Shown here: piece after piece, positions 1-8,757 of the stretch
How the letters are laid out: every line of letters starts with the position of its first letter
How positions within the stretch are numbered: position 1 is the stretch's first letter
NCBI GenBank assembly: GCA_043808325.1
Contig: JAZDEY010000056.1
Coordinates: 7,237 to 71,236 of the forward strand
Length of the DNA stretch: 64,000 nt
Source of the DNA: JAZDEY01 sp043808325 [NCBI: Candidatus Eiseniibacteriota bacterium]
GTDB lineage: Bacteria; Arandabacterota; Arandabacteria; Arandabacterales
Direction of reading: 5' to 3'
The notes under the pieces: generated by a model
Databases searched by the model: none
What the model was told of the DNA's origin: nothing
Seen by the model: the letters and a program-made list of their open reading frames with translations, nothing else
Translations under genes and position numbers: made by a program

Positions 1-1039
1 CCCAGGGACTCGAATTCACCGGATTAACCGACTGTATCAGGGTGCCCCTTATGTTCCACCTAAAGGTATCCGGCGGGGCCCCGTCCTTGTCAGTCCCGTG
101 GAACTTGAATCTCAAACGGCCGAAATGATACACCACGCGTATGGAATCGCTCGGGAAGATCAGTTTCTCAGGAATGCTCTTCAAGTTGGAAGGACGAAAA
201 GTCCACACGCTGTCGATATGGGTATCCGGATCGTAGTTTATGATGAATCTGGCGACGCTCTCGTCACTCTTGGCCCCGGCATCATCTATCGCAACCAGCC
301 TGAACTCGTGAAAACCTATACCCAGATCGCTGGCTCCGAGGTCATTGGGATCGTATACCAGATCCCGAATCGCGATCTCGGGCGGCACCCGAGTCTCGGT
401 GCTGGAATCCAGCTTATACCGCCATTCGGTGATGATGCCGTCGGGGTCGCTTCCACCCCAACTCAGCCTGATTCTAACGGGCTCCGTAGGGTTGATAAGA
501 TTATAGGCAGGCAGCGTGTCACCCCTGGCCAGGGGCACATGCGGGACAGGATCGATGTTGCTCGACAGCAGAATCTGAATATTGGGTATGTTGTAGTCGA
601 TCGCCATGAAATTGGTGGCAGCGGGGGTCGGATCCACCTTGCCTTCATTGTCAATGGCGGCAACGTAAAGGCTGTGAGCCCTCGAATTCGGCCTGTCGGC
701 CCTGAACACAAAGAGGCTCTCGGTAGCATCCGTCACGGTCCAGTTGAGCGAAAGGAAGTACTGGACCAGATCTTCGGGGCTGGTCCTGCCGCCATACAAC
801 TCATCCTCGATCAGGCTGGCCACCCTGTAAGCCACAACCACCCCATCCCGGTCATACCCGGTCCAGCTGACAGGATACTTATGGAACTGTGCGCTGCCAA
901 GCGCAGGCGCAACCGAGAGCACGGTCTCGGGAGGACGATTGGTATCGTATCTGACGACATCTTCCTGTTGACAACCCTGGAGAACCACCATGCTCAGAAC
1001 CGCAGCCAGGAATATGAACAGGATCCTTCTTGTCACCAT
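1..1039 (-). CDS. Secreted lipoprotein with repeated Ig/Fn-like segments (partial, runs off left edge)
   Basis: The frame is open from the ATG at 1039 to the window edge, giving 346 codons with no stop, so the C-terminus is missing. The start has a good Shine-Dalgarno site (AGGAG, 7 nt upstream). The first 23 residues are a lipoprotein signal: basic MVTRR, a hydrophobic stretch, then the lipobox LQGC with the acylated Cys at residue 23. The exported part carries a recurring motif, SWTGYDRDG (residues 58-66), SWGGSDPDG (193-201) and a diverged HGTDKDG near 320. This fits tandem beta-sandwich domains of the kind common in large surface proteins of uncultured bacteria. No catalytic motif is visible. 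It probably sits on an outer membrane or periplasmic face. It has its own promoter and lies downstream of a terminator, so it is likely monocistronic at its 5' end. The specific function is unknown. Confidence 0.8.
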   Translation of the reverse strand, partial: MVTRRILFIFLAAVLSMVVLQGCQQEDVVRYDTNRPPETVLSVAPALGSAQFHKYPVSWTGYDRDGVVVAYRVASLIEDELYGGRTSPEDLVQYFLSLNWTVTDATESLFVFRADRPNSRAHSLYVAAIDNEGKVDPTPAATNFMAIDYNIPNIQILLSSNIDPVPHVPLARGDTLPAYNLINPTEPVRIRLSWGGSDPDGIITEWRYKLDSSTETRVPPEIAIRDLVYDPNDLGASDLGIGFHEFRLVAIDDAGAKSDESVARFIINYDPDTHIDSVWTFRPSNLKSIPEKLIFPSDSIRVVYHFGRLRFKFHGTDKDGAPPDTFRWNIRGTLIQSVNPVNSSPW

Positions 1040-1141
1040 AAGCACACTCCTAAGTCCTGCAATGGATGAGATCCTTCCAATCGAAGTTATGTCACCTTCG
1101 TTATGGTGTCTTTCGGCCTTCCGATAAGGCACAGCCGAGAA

Positions 1142-1170
1142 ACTATAACAACACGATGCTAGGTTGTCAA
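1142..1170 (-). promoter_or_regulatory. Sigma-70-type promoter for the partial lipoprotein gene
   Basis: Reading the minus strand, TTGACA (1165-1170) and TATAGT (1142-1147) are separated by exactly 17 bp. Transcription would start near 1135, about 95 nt before the ATG at 1039. Confidence 0.75.
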
Positions 1171-1193
1171 CACAAAAACTTGGCCAATTCCGG

Positions 1194-1233
1194 CAACAAA
1201 AAACCGGGGCTTCCACATCTGTGAAAGCCCCGG
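1194..1233 (-). terminator. Intrinsic terminator of the 1,088-residue secreted protein gene
   Basis: A perfect 9-bp stem (CCGGGGCTT at 1204-1212 with AAGCCCCGG at 1225-1233) has a 12-nt loop. On the minus strand it is followed by TTTTTTGTTG. It begins about 25 bp after the stop codon at 1258. Confidence 0.85.
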
Positions 1234-1257
1234 CAAACTATCCAGCAGCGTCTACTT

Positions 1258-4200
1258 CTACTTCACAAGTAACATCTTCTTGGTCGCCGCGAACTTGCCG
1301 GCTTCCATCTTGTAGAAGTACACTCCGCTCGATACCCGCTCGCCTACCTGATTCCTGCCGTCCCATCCTATCGAGTACCGGCCAGGTTCCGTACGCCCAT
1401 CCTTCAACACCTTCACCAACTGCCCCATCGCGTTGTAGACCTTGATGGAGACGTCGCTGGCGCTCGCCACCTCAAACCTTATCTCGGTAGCTGCTACCAC
1501 CGGGTTGGGGCTGTTCTGGGCCAAACCCCAGACATAGGTCGTCGTCTTGGGCTGGACCACGCCTGCCCCGGAACCACCCGGCAGACCAAAGATGTTATAA
1601 AGAATAGCCTTCATGAACTCGACCTGACCCTCATACACACCGGCCTGGAATGAAGGCGCCGGTGACGCCGCGGTACCGTTGCAGTACCCCGTCGTATGGT
1701 TGATCATAGAGCACAGGTCGAAGTTCACTGACACGCACTGACCCTTACCCTGGTACTCAGTGTAGGTGGCCCCATCAGCGTGCGTAAAGCCGCCGCTGCC
1801 GCCCACATTCAGGACATCCAGGAACTGCTGCGCCGTGTAACCCAAAGGCGGCGTAGCATTGGTCAGGACGTAACTCATGTCCTTCAGATACGGGCACTCT
1901 CTGTAGATCAGGACGGAGTCCAACGGGATAGCGGTCGGTGTTCCGAACACGCTGACCGTCGCCGGCGGTTTCATGTAGACATAAGGCTTCGTGAAGCCGC
2001 TTTCCATCTCTTCCTGGTAGGTAGTGCCCATGATGCCGCTCAGGAATTCGCCACCAAGCGAATCCTCCCCAACCACCCCCATGTTGTAAGCTATCCGGTC
2101 GCCCATGAGCACCACCTTACCATAGTTGTTAAGGTAGGTCCTCAAAGCAACCTGAGCTTCCTTGTCGAACAGGTAGTTGGAGAAGTAGGGCCCGGTGAAC
2201 CACACAACAGCAGCATAATCCGAGAACCAAATCGGATGTATGTGCATGTTCGAGCCCGCGCCGCTGATGTCGAACTTGTCGAAGCAGTACCCGGCATCCT
2301 GAAGCGTCTGCTCGTAATAGTCCTCGAGCGGATGGAGATTATCCAGATCGCTCATGCACGGCGACCAGTCATAGAGGTTCCTATTATGGCCGTCAACAAG
2401 CAGAATCTTAGGACCCGTGTAGCTGGGTGACAAGAACGGCAGAATCCCGAAGTGGAAGTAATCGTGCTCGGTCCCATCACGATCCGGATTGGTCGGATTA
2501 GCCCTCACCGGGAAGTACCCGATGTTGGCCAAAGCGTCGGTCGCCTTGATGTAATACCAAATCATGGTGCCGACTGGCCAAGAGGTGGCGCCAGGGAAGA
2601 AGTCGCTGGCCTTGAGAGTACCGTAGAACTCGCCACCCAGAAGCGGATTGCCCGGCTCGGCGGGCGTATGAAGCGTCATGGGCCGGGATACCCAGGTCGC
2701 TCCCTTGTCCTTGCTGCCTACGATCTGGACCGACGACAGGTTGTTCTTGTCCGTTACATTCAGGTACATCTGCGTGCCGTGCGGAAGTGGCGCCGGCGTC
2801 GGACCTGAATACCTGTTTATCGTGTCGGGGCTATAGGCATCAAAGAACGAGTTATAGGCCTGAGCGACTTCCTCGAGGAAGCTGTCCTGGAGGATGTCGA
2901 TCCCACGAGCACTGAACATGGACGCCTGGCCGTCAAAGAAGCCAACAGACACGTTATCAACTATGTTGTCCGTGTCCTTGTGCTTACCGCGGCACACGTC
3001 ACCCAGCACCGAGTTGTCCATCTGGTCCCAGCAGAACTGCATCGAGTCTGCCGATGGGCCGTAGAACGCGGTCACATTCTCGTTGCGGTCGAAGTTCCAG
3101 AAGAAGCAACCGCCGTAGAGAATGTACTTGTCGATGTTGTTCCACGGACACCACGTGTCGTTCACACCGTCGTAGAACCTGACCTGGGTGTCGGTGTAGT
3201 CGCAGGTGTAATCCCAAGCGCACATGAAGTTGTCGTACTGCCATACAGCGCCGGTATTCATAACGGGAATCTTCGGCGACAGCAGCCTGTAGTACCAGCC
3301 GTTTCTCCAGGCAACGCCCGAAGGATAGCCCTTCTCTGGGCGGCTGCGCCATACCCACGAGGAGTCCAGCGTGCACGTGGTACGGGCACCCCCGTCTCCA
3401 CCCTCATACGGCGGATCCGGATCCCGCTTGATGTGCCAGGCCTGGGCAACCTTCGGGGCGTCCTCGAGCGTCCAGTACTGTGGCAGCGCCCCGAAAACAG
3501 CGCTGGTCTCAAAGTCCTGAGCGTAGAAGCTTCCGGGATTGCCGTAAAGCTTTACGTTGTCAAGGAAGGCCGCGCCGTCGGTGTCGCCCTTACCGTCCAT
3601 GTCGCTCCATGCTCCGTCAGATGTGAATCTCCATCTCAACTTCGGAGCATTGACCGTTGGGGTCAACATCGCCGTGGTGATGATCCCCTTGAATGCGGGC
3701 ACACCAATAGGGACTCTGGGCTGCCAGTTGCACAGGTTGAGCCTGTTGAGGTCCGTGTTCGCCCAGAAATCGGGGTTAGGAACCGGGGTCCCACCGCAAG
3801 GGCCACCCGGGTCGTTACTGGTGGAATTGAACAGGGCAAGGTTCTTCCAGGTAGTGCCAGCCAAGTAGTCGACAAAGTAGTAGTCGTACTTGCACTCCAT
3901 GTCATACCTGGGATCGAAGTACAGCGTACAGCCGTTCGCCACATTGAATGACGAAGGCAGCGCGAGCTGCACTACGCAGTGCCACTGGTTGCCGTAACCG
4001 GGCGGGTTGAGCCAGGTGCCGCACTCAGTAGGCTTGCCGTTCCACATCGAAGAAGCGCCGCACCACAGGGCGCGGCTACCAACATACAGCGGCGTACCAC
4101 CAAGTGATAGATTGGTGCCGAGGTAGCTGTCGATGTGCCAGTAATTGACACCGGTCTGTGAAGCCTGTGATCTTACATCTTTGTACAAGAAGCAGCTGGT

Positions 4201-4524
4201 GTCCCAAGGCGGATTGGTTCCGCACGAGTCACCGACTCCCCCCTCAACGCACCAGGTGTTCTGGCCGACAGGACCACCGGTCCCCTCACCACCACGCCCA
4301 ACATTACCGCCACCGTTACATCTGGTGGTTCCGGTGTACACCTGAACCCAGGTGGTGTCTCCTGCCTGGAACATTAAGAACGGCCCGGAAGTAGGTATCC
4401 CGCCAACCGCCTGCTCAGGCGGCTGAAGCGGTCTTGCCTGCTCCCTCATACCCAGTGCAACGGAGGCAAGTCCTAAGATTAGGACCCCCACTGCCACGAT
4501 ACTTACTGCTCTAAATCTCATCAT
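1258..4524 (-). CDS. Large secreted protein with C-terminal FlgD/Por-type sorting domain
   Basis: 1,088 residues. The N-terminus is a signal peptide (MMRFRAVSIVAVGVLILG..., cleavage near ALG-MR). The last ~85 residues form a FlgD-like Ig/secretion-sorting domain: the entry motif NSPNPVV, then IKVYNAMGQLV, WDGRNQVGERVSSGVYFYKM and a basic MLLVK end. In the FCB group and related candidate phyla such domains direct proteins through a Por-like route or anchor them at the surface. The middle holds aromatic- and Cys-rich beta segments. Near residues 700-830 there is an alpha/beta stretch (KILLVDGHNRN..., VVLMGDRIAYN) that resembles a Rossmann or GATase-like fold found in peptidase-like surface proteins, but no catalytic dyad is assignable. 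The start ATG has GGAGG 9-10 nt upstream, and the gene has its own promoter and terminator. The substrate is unknown. Confidence 0.85.
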   Translation of the reverse strand: MMRFRAVSIVAVGVLILGLASVALGMREQARPLQPPEQAVGGIPTSGPFLMFQAGDTTWVQVYTGTTRCNGGGNVGRGGEGTGGPVGQNTWCVEGGVGDSCGTNPPWDTSCFLYKDVRSQASQTGVNYWHIDSYLGTNLSLGGTPLYVGSRALWCGASSMWNGKPTECGTWLNPPGYGNQWHCVVQLALPSSFNVANGCTLYFDPRYDMECKYDYYFVDYLAGTTWKNLALFNSTSNDPGGPCGGTPVPNPDFWANTDLNRLNLCNWQPRVPIGVPAFKGIITTAMLTPTVNAPKLRWRFTSDGAWSDMDGKGDTDGAAFLDNVKLYGNPGSFYAQDFETSAVFGALPQYWTLEDAPKVAQAWHIKRDPDPPYEGGDGGARTTCTLDSSWVWRSRPEKGYPSGVAWRNGWYYRLLSPKIPVMNTGAVWQYDNFMCAWDYTCDYTDTQVRFYDGVNDTWCPWNNIDKYILYGGCFFWNFDRNENVTAFYGPSADSMQFCWDQMDNSVLGDVCRGKHKDTDNIVDNVSVGFFDGQASMFSARGIDILQDSFLEEVAQAYNSFFDAYSPDTINRYSGPTPAPLPHGTQMYLNVTDKNNLSSVQIVGSKDKGATWVSRPMTLHTPAEPGNPLLGGEFYGTLKASDFFPGATSWPVGTMIWYYIKATDALANIGYFPVRANPTNPDRDGTEHDYFHFGILPFLSPSYTGPKILLVDGHNRNLYDWSPCMSDLDNLHPLEDYYEQTLQDAGYCFDKFDISGAGSNMHIHPIWFSDYAAVVWFTGPYFSNYLFDKEAQVALRTYLNNYGKVVLMGDRIAYNMGVVGEDSLGGEFLSGIMGTTYQEEMESGFTKPYVYMKPPATVSVFGTPTAIPLDSVLIYRECPYLKDMSYVLTNATPPLGYTAQQFLDVLNVGGSGGFTHADGATYTEYQGKGQCVSVNFDLCSMINHTTGYCNGTAASPAPSFQAGVYEGQVEFMKAILYNIFGLPGGSGAGVVQPKTTTYVWGLAQNSPNPVVAATEIRFEVASASDVSIKVYNAMGQLVKVLKDGRTEPGRYSIGWDGRNQVGERVSSGVYFYKMEAGKFAATKKMLLVK

Positions 4525-4889
4525 GGTCCAAACCCTCCGATGCGAAACTCATTGCGAGCCAGTCTGCCGACTGGCCGTTACCAAAGGGAAATCACTTGTT
4601 GTCGGACAGGTCATTTCCCCACACGGCAAACGGAAAATCGGAGGTACTACATACGGATTGCGTCTCACCCCCCTCCTCCAGCGAAGAGCGCTGCAAACTC
4701 AAAAGCCACAATTAGCACAATCACCCTACTACCCGCTGTATTATACCAAATAAATGGGGCAGGTGTCAAGATGCTTTGTTTCGAAGGGCTACCGGCTGCT
4801 GCGTGGGTTTGTGCACCCGGAGCGCGCCCGGAGAAGCAAGGAAGTGAAAGTCGCTTAGGAAGTGGTGTAAGTGATAACCGGGCCGAGCC
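4525..4889. other. Intergenic region with long 5' leader and promoter
   Basis: This 365-bp gap carries the promoter of the downstream minus-strand gene (see the 4740-4769 entry). The predicted leader is about 208 nt. It contains a perfect hairpin (GCCAGTC/GACTGGC, 4558-4575) and a possible 21-codon ORF on the minus strand ending just before the main ribosome binding site. No other gene is visible. The hairpin and leader could regulate translation, but no known riboswitch family is recognisable. Confidence 0.4.
4740..4769 (-). promoter_or_regulatory. Consensus sigma-70 promoter for the 1,088-residue secreted protein
   Basis: On the minus strand, TTGACA (4764-4769) and TATAAT (4740-4745) are both perfect consensus hexamers 18 bp apart. 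The start point is predicted near 4733, well upstream of the ATG at 4524. Confidence 0.8.
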
Positions 4890-6569
4890 TTAATCTAGAA
4901 ACCGGGACAAATCCGCGATCCAGATCTCATAGTCTCCCGGCACGGCTCCACCCCGGCAGACCGACAAGGAGGCCACCAGCTTACGCTCGGAGGCGACCGA
5001 GGACCAGGCCAGACGCTCGGGAATTCGCCAGCACTCGACGTCCTCTGACGAACCCGGCAAGCCAATCACTACGGCCTCCGCAGGCCCGCTGCCCGCCAGT
5101 AGCCCGGATAGGTCGCTGACCACGAGCTCGCGCGATCTCTCCTCGCCTCTGATGTAGGCAACGTACTTGCCGTCAGGGCTAAGGGCAGGTTCGCAGATGG
5201 AAGAAGCGCTGGCCTCCACCCGATACAAACGGTCATCGTCCGTCGAAGCACCGGTCTTCAGGTCCAAGAGCCACACACCGTTTGGCTCGACCACGGCAAG
5301 GCTGCGGCTGGTCACGGGCGGGGCCGCCAGGGCTCCGCTGTGGGGAGACGGCGCCAGTACTCGATTATGCAGGGCTCCCGTGCAGTCAAAGGTCACAAGG
5401 GTGGTCTCCCCAGCTACCACTTCAAAGTTCTCCGTCGGACTGCAGGCCTGCTCGTCGGTGACATTGGCTGCATACGCGGAATGGGCACCGGCAGCCACAC
5501 AGGTCACATAGACAAAGCTGGTGGGTGCCGGCCGGGTATACAGGTTTTCAAGCTTGCTTCCGTCCAAGTAGACAAGTTTTGTGCCGGGATCGGAACTGAA
5601 GCCCACTGTGCCGTGATAATAGACAAAATCTAGAAGAACGGTCGTAGTAACGTCAGGCGGGGCCGCAATGCTGTCAAAGGGTTCAGTACAGTACCCAGCG
5701 AGGTTCCCCCTGACCTCGACTTTCACCCCGGACGGTCTATATCGAAAGATGTGGGGTGTGCTCTTGCCGGAGTCTTTTCCGCCGATTATGATCTTGGCGA
5801 CCGCAGAGGTATCAGGATGCTCCGCGGAGCGCGCGACCACTCTGATGTCACAAACCTTCACCCTGTCAGGCGAAGCGAAAGCCAAGAGGCTGCTGCCGTT
5901 GCCGCAGACCTGCTGGTCCTTGAAAGTGGCCGCCAGTATCCCGTTCTCGTTCCTCGCAAAGTCCGACGGATCGAGCGTGATCATTGTAAGGCTGTCGCCC
6001 TCGGGATACCGATACATTCCCAGATCGTAATCGTTTCCACCGCCCGATAAGTTGGAGAACGCCAGCCACGTGTGCCCGCCGAGAACCACCCAGGCGGGGC
6101 TGAAATTCGCCTGGGGCAATTTGACACGATCGGTGAACTGCACGGGCGCGCCCGGAGACTCGAGACTGCTTGCGTCAACCGTGTAAATGTCCGACCGGCT
6201 GCCGCCAAAGTTCCTCTCGAACGCAATCGTCTGCCCATCAGGCGACCAGGCCGGCTTGAAATCGTGGAAATCATCCGACGTGATCTGATAGAAATGGGTG
6301 GTGTCTCCTTCCTCGTTACCAAGCTTCGCAACCCAGATGTGATTATATATGCCGTTGCCTGTATCAGTTCTTGTCGAGACGAACGCCACAGCACGCGAGT
6401 CTGTGGGAGAGACGGCTGGAAACCGGCCTACTCCGCCGAACGCCTTCTGCCAGTAATCGCAATTGTGGCATATGGGCCCGGTACCCTTATCTTCTCCGCA
6501 GGAAGTCAGAAGTAAAACCGAAAGCCCAACTACAAGGAGAAGAAATGCAATCGCATGGGTGCTCCTCAA
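4890..6569 (-). CDS. Lipoprotein with WD40-like (PD40/TolB-type) propeller and PEGA-like domain
   Basis: The frame is open upstream to 6725, but the real start is most likely the TTG at 6569 (559 residues). The sigma-70 promoter lies at 6646-6674, inside the longer reading frame, and GGAGG sits 8 nt before this TTG. From here the protein begins with a clean lipoprotein signal (RSTHAIAFLLLVVGLSVLL, then LLTSC). The mature part shows PD40/TolB-like beta-propeller repeats: 'SPTDSRAVAFVS', 'PAWSPDGQTIAFER', and later 'ALSPDGKYVAYIRG'. A PEGA-like segment lies between them (VKVEVRGNLAGY, KLVYLDGSKL). Such proteins are periplasmic or surface binding scaffolds. The partner is unknown. The gene is monocistronic and divergent from the GT-C gene that follows. 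Confidence 0.82.
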   Translation of the reverse strand: MRSTHAIAFLLLVVGLSVLLLTSCGEDKGTGPICHNCDYWQKAFGGVGRFPAVSPTDSRAVAFVSTRTDTGNGIYNHIWVAKLGNEEGDTTHFYQITSDDFHDFKPAWSPDGQTIAFERNFGGSRSDIYTVDASSLESPGAPVQFTDRVKLPQANFSPAWVVLGGHTWLAFSNLSGGGNDYDLGMYRYPEGDSLTMITLDPSDFARNENGILAATFKDQQVCGNGSSLLAFASPDRVKVCDIRVVARSAEHPDTSAVAKIIIGGKDSGKSTPHIFRYRPSGVKVEVRGNLAGYCTEPFDSIAAPPDVTTTVLLDFVYYHGTVGFSSDPGTKLVYLDGSKLENLYTRPAPTSFVYVTCVAAGAHSAYAANVTDEQACSPTENFEVVAGETTLVTFDCTGALHNRVLAPSPHSGALAAPPVTSRSLAVVEPNGVWLLDLKTGASTDDDRLYRVEASASSICEPALSPDGKYVAYIRGEERSRELVVSDLSGLLAGSGPAEAVVIGLPGSSEDVECWRIPERLAWSSVASERKLVASLSVCRGGAVPGDYEIWIADLSRFLD

Positions 6570-6645
6570 GCTACAGACCTCCAGCGCTACGAACCCCGAC
6601 GGAAAACTCCTAGAAACCCCTAAGTCGATAACCTGAAACCCATTC

Positions 6646-6674
6646 ACTATAAGCAAGCCCCGATAGCCTGTCAA
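6646..6674 (-). promoter_or_regulatory. Sigma-70 promoter for the propeller lipoprotein
   Basis: On the minus strand, TTGACA (6669-6674) and TATAGT (6646-6651) have a 17-bp spacer. Transcription starts near 6639. That excludes the ATG at 6725 and supports the TTG start at 6569. Confidence 0.8.
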
Positions 6675-6687
6675 GCCATTTTTGGCC

Positions 6688-6717
6688 TTGCAACTCGAGC
6701 TCGAAGAGGCGTAAGAT
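6688..6717 (+). promoter_or_regulatory. Candidate promoter for the GT-C gene
   Basis: TTGCAA (6688-6693) and TAAGAT (6712-6717) are 18 bp apart, with a start near 6724. It is divergent from the promoter at 6646-6674. The match to consensus is moderate. Confidence 0.45.
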
Positions 6718-6749
6718 GTCGTCAATCTTCTGTGCCGGAAAAGGACAAA

Positions 6750-8702
6750 ATGAAGCCCGGTCTTGTTTCTATTGTGGTCTTGGTATGGCTCGGGATCGTC
6801 ACCGTGGCCTTCGGCTTCTATCAGTTTGCAGGCTTCACCAAGGCCAATCCCTTGGGAGATTACCTCTCATCCGCGGCCGCGGTTATCGCCATAACGGCAG
6901 TTGCAACCGCCCTGGGCCTCCGCCTCGCGCCTGATGCCAGGCCCAACCTGGGGACTGTTGTGACCCGAACCGCCCTGGGGTTGGCCCTGCTGGGTGTCTT
7001 GACCCTGTTTCTCGCCGCCCTTGGAATGCTGAGACCCTATGTAGTCTGGCCGGCGGTAGCGGCGCTTGCCGCAGTGTGCTGGCGGCAGATCACACAGGTC
7101 ACAACGTGGTTTCGCCGGGCAAGGCCTCAGTTGCTCGGCGGCTTTGAGTTCGTGGTGGTTGGGCTCGCGGGTTTCGCGTCGCTGGTCCTCTTGGTCAACT
7201 GCCTGGCCCCCTTGACTGCAAACGACGCTCTGGTCTATCATCTCAACCTTCCCAAGATCTACACGGCTGCCTCGGGGCTCACGAGGTTGCCCTACAATGT
7301 GTACGCCAACATGCCGCATTACGGCGAAATGCTCTACACCCTATTCTATTCGGCCGCGGGTGAGACCGCCTGCCGGATGTTCTACTTTCTGATGGTGATG
7401 GGCGCGACTGCCTCCGTCTATGCCCTGGCGCGCAGATTCATCTCGCGGAAGATGGCCCTTGCCGCCGCGGGAGCCTTCCTGGTCGAGCCCCTGGTGCTCG
7501 ATCACCGAACGGTCTGCAACGTTGACGTGCTGCTTGCCTATTTCTTTGTTTCAGCCCTGATATTCCTTTTCGATCTTACCGGAACCAGGCCGGGCGCAAG
7601 GTCGGTTCTTGGTGCCTCGGTGCTTGCAGGCTTCATGCTCGGAACCAAATACACGGCGATCGCCCCTGCGTCGGCGCTCCTCGCCGTCCCGCTCATCAGC
7701 TCTCCCAAGCGGCCGAGCACCAGGGTCTTTGTGATTGCGGTCCTGGTGGCTGCGGCCATCTTTGCGCCCTGGGTGATAAAGAACGAAGCCTACGTCGGCA
7801 GTCCCTTCTATCCCCTCTTCGAAGGCAGGTTTGACGGAGCGAACTGGGACAGCGCCCAGGAGCGGGAGTTGGTGGCGTGGCAGCGAAGCATGGGCATGGG
7901 GAGGAGCCTGGCCGACTATCTTCTGCTGCCGCTTAACGCCAGCGTCCGAGGCAAGCCGGAAATGGGGTACTCCCGGTTTGATGGGACGATGACTCCGCTG
8001 CTGCTCATCCTGCTGCCCCTCGCCCTGCTCAAGCGTACCAGAGAGGTGATCACGCTTGTCGTCATGATGGTGGGAACTTTCGTTTTCTGGGCTTTGGTCT
8101 CTCAGCAGCTGAGGTTTCTCTTGCCCACGATTGCTCTCGCAGCCGTCCTTGCAGGCATGGGTCTCGCGAATCTCCAGGAGCGCATCGGCAGGAGGCAGAT
8201 GAGCGTCGCCCTGGCGGCTACCGCGGCCATCATGGCCTTTTCCATTATCGTTCCCGACCAGTACGGAAAGCCCTTCGTAGTCGCGGGGGCAGGTGACAAG
8301 CTGGGAGTGGTGCTTGGGCTCGAGCCGCGGGAGCAGTACCTGGAGAGAAACATCCAGTCGGTCGCGATGTCGAGCCACGTCCGCAAGAGCCTCCCCCGAC
8401 GGGAACCGATCTTCATGGTTTGGGAGAACCGAGGCTACTATTTTGACAATCCTTACTTCGCCGACAGTTTCTTTGAGGTATCAACCCTAATGCGGATGGT
8501 GTCCCGGGCGCGCGATGGGGATGAGCTCGCGCGGGCAATCACGGGGATGGGTTTCAGGTACGTCGTGGTCAATGATTGGCTGGGTGACTACTTCTTAAGG
8601 TACTATCCGCCCGCGGACGCGGCGAAACTCAAGGAATTCATCATGACCAGGCTTCAGCCGGTCCATTCTGCAAACCGGATGACGCTCTACAGCATCCGCT
8701 GA
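6750..8702 (+). CDS. GT-C membrane glycosyltransferase (PMT/ArnT-like, GT39/GT83 type)
   Basis: About 650 residues of a polytopic inner-membrane protein with many hydrophobic helices. Near residue 150 it carries the first-loop signature of GT-C enzymes, ANDALVYHLNLPKIY, where the acidic residue is the expected catalytic base. Around residue 190 follows PHYGEMLYTLFY. Family members use a polyprenyl-phosphate-linked sugar and transfer it to lipid, glycan or protein outside the membrane. I chose the ATG at 6750 because AAGGA lies 5 nt upstream; the in-frame GTG at 6732 has no ribosome binding site. The C-terminal ~130 residues are soluble and periplasmic. The gene stands alone on the plus strand and converges on the AP phosphoesterase at 8758. 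It probably belongs functionally with the glycan genes that follow. Donor and acceptor are unknown. Confidence 0.82.
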   Translation: MKPGLVSIVVLVWLGIVTVAFGFYQFAGFTKANPLGDYLSSAAAVIAITAVATALGLRLAPDARPNLGTVVTRTALGLALLGVLTLFLAALGMLRPYVVWPAVAALAAVCWRQITQVTTWFRRARPQLLGGFEFVVVGLAGFASLVLLVNCLAPLTANDALVYHLNLPKIYTAASGLTRLPYNVYANMPHYGEMLYTLFYSAAGETACRMFYFLMVMGATASVYALARRFISRKMALAAAGAFLVEPLVLDHRTVCNVDVLLAYFFVSALIFLFDLTGTRPGARSVLGASVLAGFMLGTKYTAIAPASALLAVPLISSPKRPSTRVFVIAVLVAAAIFAPWVIKNEAYVGSPFYPLFEGRFDGANWDSAQERELVAWQRSMGMGRSLADYLLLPLNASVRGKPEMGYSRFDGTMTPLLLILLPLALLKRTREVITLVVMMVGTFVFWALVSQQLRFLLPTIALAAVLAGMGLANLQERIGRRQMSVALAATAAIMAFSIIVPDQYGKPFVVAGAGDKLGVVLGLEPREQYLERNIQSVAMSSHVRKSLPRREPIFMVWENRGYYFDNPYFADSFFEVSTLMRMVSRARDGDELARAITGMGFRYVVVNDWLGDYFLRYYPPADAAKLKEFIMTRLQPVHSANRMTLYSIR

Positions 8703-8757
8703 TCCCCTCCCGGGGCGCCGGATCGTACCCCACTCGCCCTGCCCCACTCGGCCTACC

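Noticed and set aside
98-1069. A 323-codon plus-strand open frame
   Set aside because: It lies antisense to the lipoprotein frame that has a signal peptide, lipobox, ribosome binding site and promoter; the translated sequence has no domain-like pattern.
2980-3951. Another 323-codon plus-strand open frame
   Set aside because: It is antisense to the 1,088-residue secreted protein, has no start signals, and its composition mirrors the complement of the real gene.
7551-8378. A 275-codon minus-strand frame
   Set aside because: It is antisense to the GT-C gene and hydrophilic and repetitive, as expected from reverse-complemented membrane-protein codons.
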